From Podospora bellae-mahoneyi (Eukaryota > Ascomycota > Sordariomycetes > Sordariales > Podosporaceae), in NCBI RefSeq assembly GCF_035222275.1, contig NC_085885.1, forward strand, positions 2,356,001 through 2,420,000: 64,000 nt of DNA, read 5' to 3'. This document shows positions 56,359-64,000 of this stretch, in pieces; the first letter of the stretch is position 1; the number at the start of each line of letters is the position of its first letter. The position numbers were made by a program, and so were the translations under genes. The notes under the pieces were generated by a model. It was given only the letters and a program-made list of their open reading frames with translations. It ran no database searches and was not told the origin of the DNA.

Positions 56359-58380
56359 CTCTTTAAGGCGACGTAGGAGCAAAAGCGATGCTGAATGGGA
56401 ACAAAAAAAAACAAGAAAAAGCGAGGGGGTTAAGCAAAGATGTGGTGATGATGGCTGGGGGAGGGAGAGTTAGAGAGATGGGAGGGGAGGATGGACGGGA
56501 GGTGGCAGCCCGTTGAATACCCGAGGAAGAGGCCCCGGGCAAGAGCAAGACTGGGCTTCACCTCCCCATATTTGCTTGGACCCGCTTAATCCACTTTGCC
56601 AGGCTCATCTCGCCAAAATGGATTCACTCGGTGTCGGCGGTGCTCTTGTATATTCACTGGTTCCAACTTGTGGGAGAGAGGTGACGTGATTGTGGTTCTT
56701 GATACGGAAGTCCTTAGGTTACTCTCCCATCTTTAACGTCGGGATAGTGAATGTCACCGAGGCTGGGGGTGCTAGTAGGGGATGGGGGCTGCTACCACGG
56801 GGCACGTCAAGGACAAGAAAATAGAGACAGTCTCTGTGAATGAGGGCCTTGGAAGATGGTGAGAAGACATCGGTACACAGGGAGTTGAAAGGCCCATGGT
56901 ATAGATGATTGATCCTTGAAAGGATCGTCGGTAGACTTTTAAAGACGAGTAAGAGATAGTTGTGAAGCCTTTAGACATGGTCGGGAGGTATACTAACTAT
57001 GTTCAAAGCCCTTGATATCTCGCCGCAGTCTTTTTTCTTCTGTCTACAAGGCCGTTAATGATAGTCTTGGGGCATGTTGGGTATCCCAAGGACGCAGCAA
57101 AGTTGTGAACAAAGGCAATGATATTAGTATGTTATAAAAAGAAAGAGGACAGGCCGTAGACTAGACTGAAAAGATGCAGAAGACTAAGGCAGTTGATCCG
57201 TGCCCACGTGACATGTCCAGGACTGTTTATTACTCCCTTGATACCCCATCGCAGTCTCCTTTTCTGTTCACATCATATGTGCTGGGTATGCACTTTGCCA
57301 CTAGCACTTGGCATATTTTCACTTGATAACACTTGCAAGAGTGATACCAGAATGTCAGGACGGAAGATGATGTTTGCTGTGATGGCTACCATGATGGCGA
57401 CGCCTATGCCTTAGCATTCATGATGGGCATCCATACCATTGTGTGATGAATGATGGATTGGGTTTCCCCGGTTAAATATGGCAGTATAATGCTGTAAAAC
57501 ATTTGGAATCTCACATCTATATTGTATCATGGAACATCACGGACTGGCCTGTGCTGGGAAAATAGCTGCATGGCTCTCTTATACAAGGTGTAAATACCCC
57601 TAAATTCCCCCCTGAACAACAACCATCAACAAACTGTGCCACCATGGAAACACTGACCTGTCCCTCAGTCGATATAGATTGCAGGATTGTACATATGCCA
57701 GCGCGCAAACAACATTTCATCATACCCATCACCGACACCTTCAGATACCATTCTTAGTACTCTCATTAGGTGATCTCTTTTCAGCTGCTGCCACAAAGGA
57801 CTTTTATACCAGCAGGCTCCCATTCACCGCTTAATCATACTCAAACATACCACATCGCTACCAATGTATGAAAAGCTGAGCTGGCAACCCTTCCTGGTTA
57901 GGTAGCCTATGATATGTTCGCTGTATCTTTTGTATAACTGAATCTGTTTTTGACTTTCTTTGATTGATTTCCCTAGCCAAAACAGAATGTGACTTTTGCA
58001 GCAAGCAGTCGGACTGGGTGACGCACCGGAGGGCAAGGCATCATACGACACAACATATTTCCACTTGAGATCTCCCATCGCAATTTTTTCTTCACTTGTC
58101 CTTTGATTGCATCTCAATAAACATTTCTTACCAACATCACGAGCGAAGCATAGCGACATCTCGGGCAACAAACACATTCTCGCCGTTGCTACAGCAACCC
58201 TCAGGGGCTCCCATGAAAGCATGATAGCAATCTAAGACTTGATTTTAGCCTAGTACACTAAACTACTACCGAACCCATCGAGCGGAGATTACAAGAAATC
58301 TATTCCCTTCATCTCAACAAACCCCCATTTTCACATTCCACTCCGGCCTCAACTCTTTTCTCTCTCTGTAAACCCCTCAA
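56359..58380. other. Long region without a supported gene
   Basis: This is two kilobases of mostly featureless DNA. It contains two diverged copies of a stretch of about 38 bases (57006-57043 and 57233-57270, listed as a finding). The minus frame 57824-58222 (132 codons, Cys- and Lys-rich) has no family and no splice pattern, so it is not called. No tRNA boxes were seen. Confidence 0.4.
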
Positions 58381-58384
58381 GAGC

Positions 58385-58700
58385 AAATTTACTCACGTGA
58401 TAAAACGCACTGCCAGGGGCGGTAAGCCGGCCGCCGATGGAGATTATATTCAAAATCACCCCCCCCCCCCCTCTCCCCCCCCTTTTACCACTAGACTGCC
58501 GCACTTGTCGAACCGCATGTAAGGTTAGTATTGCTGTGGACCCCAGAAGTTTGTCTGGAATTGGTCTTGGGCAAGGGAGAGGTTGGCGCGGGAGAGGAGG
58601 ATGGACTCGCTGTCCCCGGTGAGGAGGTAGCCTCGCGTTGTTGATTACGATGTCCAAGGCGCCAAAATGGGTGAGGGTGGTGGATATGGCGGGGGTGATG
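58385..58700 (-). pseudogene. Fragment of a short-chain dehydrogenase/reductase gene
   Basis: Minus-strand pieces read FGALDIVINNA (the NNAG motif region), TLHAVRQVRQS, VILNIISIGGRLTAPGSAFY and YHVSKFALEGFTE, which holds the catalytic Tyr-x3-Lys. They belong to the middle of a classical SDR. The N-terminal cofactor-binding part and the C-terminal third are missing, frames change between the pieces, and long C runs (58458-58479) and an insertion-like stretch interrupt it. It is a truncated relic; its substrate cannot be told. Confidence 0.7.
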
Positions 58701-58740
58701 GTTGAGAGAGTGTGTTCGAGGTTTGCTGATTGTGATGGGG

Positions 58741-59195
58741 TGATGTGACAATGTGCGGGAGGGGAGAGAGGTTGATGGCGGTTTATATAGATGATGATGA
58801 AGATGATGAAGGGGGGGGAGGGGGAGGGGGAAGCTTCGATGGCAGTGGGACTGCTATCGATGGACGGCGATGGTATAATTACCCATGCTACCAGCAACAT
58901 ATTCTTGTTGTCTCAATGACAGGCCGTACAGCAGGTAAGATATTCCATTGTGTCATATGGCAGTCTCTCAATATGGCGACCCACAGTAAGCAATACCTAT
59001 CGTAGCATCACAACCTTAACTCCAGCATTCTAACCCGCAGCCGAAGCGGACGCTAGCGGACCGGGTTTAACGTGTTACCATCACCCGCCATCGCCATAGC
59101 CATAGCCATAGCCGACACAATACCACTTGATCATCATAGGCCTGTAAATCTCAAATCAAATCTTCCATTGCGGTGCAAACATGCCTATCGTTCGA
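58741..59195. other. Intergenic; short GCCATA tandem
   Basis: A gatgatgatgaagatgatgaa run lies near 58790-58810, and a tandem of about four ccatag/gccata units at 59090-59114. No gene is recognised. Confidence 0.5.
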
Positions 59196-60968
59196 TCACC
59201 TCTCAACTTTAATCCCATCCGACTCAGGAGGCCCAACATAAACTACCAAAATCATCAGCACCCACTCATCATCAGACCCCAAAGAATGAACTCACCTTGC
59301 CTCGCATATATCCCATACCAAACCGCACTCAACACCATAAACCCCATAAACACCACAATCGCATAATTCATCGTCACCTCATCCACCGGCAACACCTGCG
59401 GCATCGAAAACAGCACCGTCTCAAACAGAATCCACAACACGGCAATCACATTCACCACCCACCCAACCTTCGCCCCCATCGTCCACCGCGCGGCATTTAC
59501 CTCCCTCCGGCGATGCCACATGCTGATCGAGATCGGAATCGCATACGATACGGCAAGTGATATCACGCCCACAGAGACAAACGCCAAGAAGGCAGACGAC
59601 GACCCAAGGTTGATCAGCCCGAGCAGCATCTGAACAACTGTCGTCAGCGCCAGAGCCCAGATGGGCACCCCGCGGCGGGCATCAACCCTGCTCCAGAGTC
59701 TCGAGACAGGTATGGCCTTGTCGCGGGCGAACGCCCAGGTGCAACGCGACGCGGCGACGGTGATGGAGATGGAGCAAAAGAACGTGATGATCAGGACGAG
59801 GATGCTCAGTCCCAAGCCCCCAGCGGGGGAGCCCATGACAGCAGCAAAGATGTAAGGCAAAGCCTGGGCGACGGGGGCGTCGAGAATGTATTCCAAGGCC
59901 GGCATGGTGGCGCATATAGGGATGATCTACACCCGTGGTCAGCAACTCTCTCTCACGGACGAAAGGAATAGCAAGACATACGAAGAAAAGCCCAGCAACC
60001 CCCCCAACTGGCACACAAAGCGCAATCGCCCTCGGCAGCTTGACCGCCGGATCATCACACTCCTCCGCCATGGCCGACACCATCCCAATGGCACTAAACG
60101 TATACGCCGCCGGCAACACCCCGATGAAGAAGCTGAAACCCCCCCACCCACTCAAACTGGTATCATACCCCCCCAACGTCTTCCCCACCTCATTCCTCCC
60201 CACCTCCGCCTTGGCAGATAAACAAACAAGCGTCACCAAAATCGCCACGGCAGTAAACGCCGCGCAGGCGGTATCAACCGCCGGCAGCAACCTATTCCCG
60301 TAAGCGCATATCAAAAACGTTATACCGCAGATCGCGTAGAAGATGAGCAGCAACTGCCACGGCTCAATGATAAAATCAGGGTGGTACAGCGCCACGCAGG
60401 CGGCGATGAGGGAGGCAAACCCAAAGTTGACCGAGAGAGTAATTGTCCAGTTGCCTATCAGCCAGGTCCATCCTGTGACGAAAGAGAGGACGGTGCGGAA
60501 GCGGGGAGGGGCGAGTTGGAAGGACCAGTAGTAGGGGCCTGCTGAGGTGGGATAGCGGGAGGCGAGCTCGCCCAGGGAGAGGGCGATGCACTCGTCTACG
60601 ATCAGAACTAAGATCCAGCCCAGGAACATGGGGAGTTGGCCTGGTTTTGTTAGTTATTATCATTTGTTTTGTAGGCAAGGAAAGGACTCGCCCCCGCCGT
60701 AGATGGCGCTGATGAGGGGACCCCCGAAGCCGTAGGGAATCTAGAGTTCAAATCATCATCAGTCTCCTCTTTACCTTGCCCAGCATGGCGATGATCATAC
60801 AGCAGCAATAGCCAAGCTCTGAAACAACAGCGTAAACATTGACCGGTTCCGCTTCAGCTCAGGCTTGTACCCCAGCAGATTGATGATGTCCGTCTCGGGG
60901 GTGGAGTTTCCCAACTGCGCCTCGACAGCCCCATTGCCCGCGGGCGGCTTCTTTTCCATGTCTGCCAT
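59196..60968 (-). CDS. APC-family amino-acid/GABA-type permease
   Basis: This is a proton-coupled plasma-membrane transporter of amino acids, GABA or choline-like amines. Five exons, 60968-60801, 60740-60692, 60640-59982, 59926-59296 and 59242-59196, join in phase to 517 residues with about 12 membrane segments. Family marks: IPYGFGGPLISAIYGGGQLP, ALSLGELASRYPTSAGPYYW (the amine-permease signature region), GWTWLIGNW, GMVSAMAEECDDPAVKLPRA, and ASRCTWAFARDKAIP. The N-terminal tail is soluble (TPETDIINLLGYKPELKR). Intron 2 has a GC donor (GCGAGT) instead of GT. The start at 60968 (MADMEKK) matches the expected short tail; the longer open frame to 61229 is leader. It is divergent from the ammonium transporter. 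Substrate choice within the family cannot be read from sequence. Confidence 0.88.
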
Positions 60969-62116
60969 TTCTAGAGGTGAGTGATTCGGTACGGGCCGAG
61001 AAGCTACACTAGGCAGTGTACATGCAGGGCCAAGACGGATGGAGGGTATTCTTGGCAGTAGCGGTGGTGGTAGATTGCAGTAGACAACGAGATATGAGTG
61101 CTCGGAAAGAAAGGCCTTGGCGGAGGGTTTTATATGCAAGATTCCACGGCAGCGAGTGAACCAGTACAGGGGGGGGGTTGGTTCCCTCGCTAGGATGGAG
61201 GTCTCACAAGCTGTGTGCCGGATCACCAACCAGCTGCCCCGCGTGCATCATCGGGTCGATAGTCTGGGATGGGGAAGCAACGACATATTGCCTGGGAAGG
61301 GGCGTGATAGGCTGAGGATGGTGTGTCATGGTGGTGGTTGTACACGACGGCGCAGGGGGCTCAGAGAATGATGGATGGATGCAGATCTGGGGGATTCCGA
61401 TGTTTTATTAGCTGACCGAGTAGGTGTGGTAGTGAGAATGCTTTGTCTGGAGCTGTAAATGGACAAATTGATCAACATCGGGAAGTCCATCCGGCGCTAA
61501 TCCCCATCGAGCAAAAAAGTACAACCAACCAACCAACCACTTACACATGCATAGCACCACGGCGTTGCATCGGAAGCTTTTGTTCCCCTTATCTCCACCG
61601 TAGCTCTTATCAGAGGGGGGGGGGCGGTTTGTATGTACATAAATGTCTTATCAACAGGTATCACAACGCATCATCTCCTCCCCAACCCAACCCAACCCCG
61701 CTCTTTGGGGAGCTGTATACCACTTTCAGAAATAATTGGGAGAAAAAAAGAGGAAAATGAACCCAAAAGAAGAAAGTGATTACCGAGGTCGTGGTTTTGT
61801 AGAGGAGGGGGGGGGGAAGAGGGCGCGGATGGCCGGATGGGTACATAAATATTGATCCTACCTACCTTCGCAACCAACAGCATGATATCGACCATCTGCG
61901 TGCGGTATTGTTGGTTCTCAGAGGGTAATTTTCTTATCTTTTTCGACATTGGGAAGATATTTCTTGCTTGCTTGTTACACACCACGAACAGCGCCTTGTT
62001 TATTGGGTTGGGTGAATGACACACTTTTTTACCTCGTTGCTTTCCTTGTATCCATCCGATTCATTAAAGTAAGCACGACAGACAGACAGACAGACCGATT
62101 GACAAAAAGAGGAAAA
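60969..62116. promoter_or_regulatory. Shared upstream region of two nitrogen-source transporters
   Basis: The 1148 bases between two divergent start codons hold four GATA-factor core sites, all read as GATAA on the minus strand: 61590-61595 (ttatct), 61608-61613 (ttatca), 61648-61653 (ttatca) and 61935-61940 (ttatct). AreA/NIT2-type factors bind HGATAR to switch on nitrogen-scavenging genes. A gacagacagacagaccg tandem at 62078-62095 lies in the ammonium transporter leader. G and A runs near 61615 and 61745 are low complexity. Joint control of the two genes is inference. Confidence 0.55.
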
Positions 62117-63792
62117 ATGGCCTCCTCGGTCGTCGCCGCCTGGGAGGACTGCGACAAGATAGACACCCTGTTTATCCTCGTCTGCACGGTAATCTGCTGG
62201 ACCATTGTCCCGACTGTATGTTTTCCCTCATCACCACACCATCATCACCACACCATCATCACCACACCATCATCACCACACCATCATCACCACACCATCA
62301 TCACAAACCCTAACCCTCCCCTTCCCCCTTTTCCCTTTCCTCTTTCCCCTTTCCTCCCCCCTTACCCTTACAAATCATTAACACCCCGCCCCCCAACCCC
62401 CACAGGTAGGAATAGCCTACAGCGGCTACACCTGGCGCCGCAACTCCCTTACCGCCGCCCTCCCCGCCGTCCTCGTGATCTCAATCTGCTCCATCCAGTG
62501 GTTCGTCCTCGGCTACTCCCTCGCCTACGGCCCGGGAAACGGCTGGTTCTTCGGCTCCTGGACCGCCCACCTCTTCCACCGCGACGTCCTCTCCTCGCCC
62601 GTCGGCACCATCCCCGCCATTTTGTTCAGTGAATTCCAGCTCGTCTTTGAAGCCACGGTCTGCGCCATCGCAGTAGGCGGGTTCGTAGAACGGGGCACCA
62701 TCAAGTCCTGCGCGGTGTTCATCGCGGCATGGTCAACATTCATCTACTGTCCCCTCGCGCACATGGTCTGGGGGGGTGGTGTGCTGGGGGAGAAGCTTGG
62801 AGTGTTGGATTTCGCGGGGGGTGAGTACCATCCCATTTCAACATGCTCCATCTGTTTGTACTGACTGTGAGATGGAAAAAAAGGAACCCCCGTCCACGTC
62901 TGCTCCGGCGCCACCGCGACCGCAATCTCCCTCTACCTCTCCTACCCCCTCTTCCGCTCCAAGAAATCCCCCCTCCGCACCCCGACCCACATCCGCCTCC
63001 ACCGTCCCGGAAACTCCTTCTTCCAGCTCGTCAGCATGATCATCATCTGGGGCTCCTGGCTCGCCTTCGACGCCGGCACCGCCCTCGCGCTAAACTTCCA
63101 GTCCGTCATGGCCCTCTGCGTGACCAACCTCTGCGCCGCCTCCGGAGCCCTCACCTGGTCGGTGATGACCTTTCTCGAATCGGGCAAGTGGTCACTCGAC
63201 GCGACGTTCATGGGCGCGATTGCCGGGTTGGTGATGATCACGCCCTCGGCGGGGTTCATCGACATGCCTACTGCGTTCTTCTTTGGTGTCTTTGGCGCGG
63301 TCGTTTGTCGCCAGGCGTTGAGGATCAAGTTCACCAAGCTGGCGCATAAGTGGAGGTGGGTTGACAATGGGGATACCTTTGCTACTCATTGTGTTGGTGG
63401 CGTGGCGGCCACCGTCATGACGGGCTTGTTTGCGCGGAGGGAGGTGGCGGCGTATGGCGGGCTGGATGTTCCCGGGGGGGTGGTGTTTGATGGGAACGTG
63501 AGGCAGTTGTGGGTGCAGATCGTCGAGGTGTTGGTCGGCTTCAGCTGGAGTTTCTTTGGGAGCTGGTTGATCATCGCGGGGATCGACTGCATCCCTGGGT
63601 TGGAGGTGCTGGCGATTGACAAGTAAGTTTTCTTTTCGGGGGTATCTGAAGAGGGTGGGCTAACCTACCGTGATTAGGCATATCCATGAGGGGCTTGACT
63701 TTCACGAGACTGAGGAGTCTCTCGGCATTTTGGTGCACCCCGAGGAGGAAGATTATACCCCTACCGACAAGGGGACGATTGCTCTCGACTGA
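62117..63792 (+). CDS. Ammonium transporter, Mep/Amt family
   Basis: Ammonium uptake across the plasma membrane. Exons 62117-62215, 62406-62820, 62884-63622 and 63678-63792 give 455 residues and 11 expected membrane helices. The N-terminus is short and extracellular (MASSVVAAWEDCDKIDTLF). The Amt signature region is present: DFAGGTPVHVCSG carries the first of the twin histidines, and NGDTFATHCVGGVAA the second. WGSWLAFDAGTALAL and the helix GLVMITPSAGFIDM are also typical. The cytosolic tail is acidic and short (HEGLDFHETEESLG). Length and motifs fit fungal MEP proteins. Intron 1 (190 bases) contains a CAT/CAC microsatellite. It is divergent from the amino-acid permease, with GATA sites between. 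Confidence 0.93.
62229..62303 (+). repeat. CATCATCACCACAC tandem repeat in intron 1 of the ammonium transporter
   Basis: The unit catcatcaccacac is repeated about five times almost without change inside the intron. It should be variable between isolates. It explains the His-rich shadow frame here. Confidence 0.85.
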
Positions 63793-63873
63793 GTTCGCCC
63801 CCCGGCGTGTCATCTGCATAAATCTTGACCTTGACTTGTGGTGGAGAGAATGTCTTGTAGTTTTAGGATCACC

Positions 63874-64000
63874 TCATCCGAATAGACTGTGGAGGCCTGT
63901 CTGGCTCATCACATCCAGCCAGTGCGTCCGACGTGCCAGCCCAATCTCTTCGTCATACGCGGTCCAGACAGCACGCAGCAGCTGCTTGGCCACACCAATC
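63874..64000 (-). CDS. C-terminal end of an unrecognised gene (partial)
   Basis: Reading the minus strand from the window edge gives 41 codons without a stop (ending WLDVMSQTGLHSLFG, then TGA at 63874-63876). It has an even, protein-like composition (KQLLRAVWTAYDEEIGLARR) and GC-rich third positions like the neighbouring genes. It is probably the last part of a gene lying mostly to the right. I do not recognise the family. Confidence 0.45.
   Translation of the reverse strand, partial: IGVAKQLLRAVWTAYDEEIGLARRTHWLDVMSQTGLHSLFG

Noticed and set aside
62228-62303. CRISPR-like direct repeats
   Set aside because: It is a simple tandem microsatellite inside an intron, with no spacers, in a eukaryotic genome.

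Overview
The window is nuclear DNA of a filamentous ascomycete (Pezizomycotina, most likely Sordariomycetes and perhaps Sordariales). Most genes carry short introns (about 50-70 bases) with GTRNGT donors and CTNAC-like branch sites. Protein families such as HET-domain proteins, Zn2Cys6 and NmrA proteins, a VPS36 with inserted zinc fingers, a fungal GH5 mannanase and BEM1 point the same way, and gene spacing is uneven. The clade call is inference; no species can be named from the sequence alone.

Left part (1-32.5 kb). A gene-poor edge holds an AT-rich tract, a possible solo LTR and a small conserved gene (2468-2896). Then come housekeeping genes: VPS36 (ESCRT-II, minus) divergent from a SAC3/GANP-domain THP3/LENG8-like gene (plus), a 5.3 kb stretch with no gene I can support, BEM1 (two SH3 domains, PX, PB1) and a CENP-B-type DNA-binding protein. 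From 20.9 to 26.2 kb lie small, poorly conserved genes: a 92-residue candidate, a coiled-coil/bZIP-like protein, and a similar reading frame broken by three in-frame stops. A PIF1-family helicase follows, then a long quiet region and a 105-residue protein built of internal repeats.

Middle (33-42 kb) is a zone of decayed genes. It holds a broken NmrA-like gene divergent from a broken Zn2Cys6 regulator, a repeat family with pol III promoter-like boxes, one intact secreted SGNH/CE3-like esterase, a piece of a secreted AA1-like gene butted against a piece of a tyrosinase gene, a HET-domain fossil, and a broken paralog of the F-box-like gene found intact at 54.8-56.3 kb.

Right part (42.5-64 kb) returns to mostly working genes: a secreted GH5 beta-mannanase, a TRP/YVC1-like cation channel, a second HET fossil, a broken membrane-anchored lectin-like gene, a flavin monooxygenase of the Baeyer-Villiger type, the F-box-like gene and a short-chain dehydrogenase fragment. 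It ends with a divergent pair of nitrogen-source transporters (an APC amino-acid/GABA-type permease and an Mep/Amt ammonium transporter). Their shared 1.15 kb upstream region has at least four GATA-factor core sites. The last 127 bases hold the C-terminal end of another minus-strand gene.

I do not see a convincing new multi-gene system. The most unusual items are the gene-decay zone with its junctions, the candidate short repeat family, the three-stop coiled-coil gene, a 6-base first coding exon in BEM1 and a GC-AG intron in the permease. All exon joins were read by eye; cDNA would settle them.
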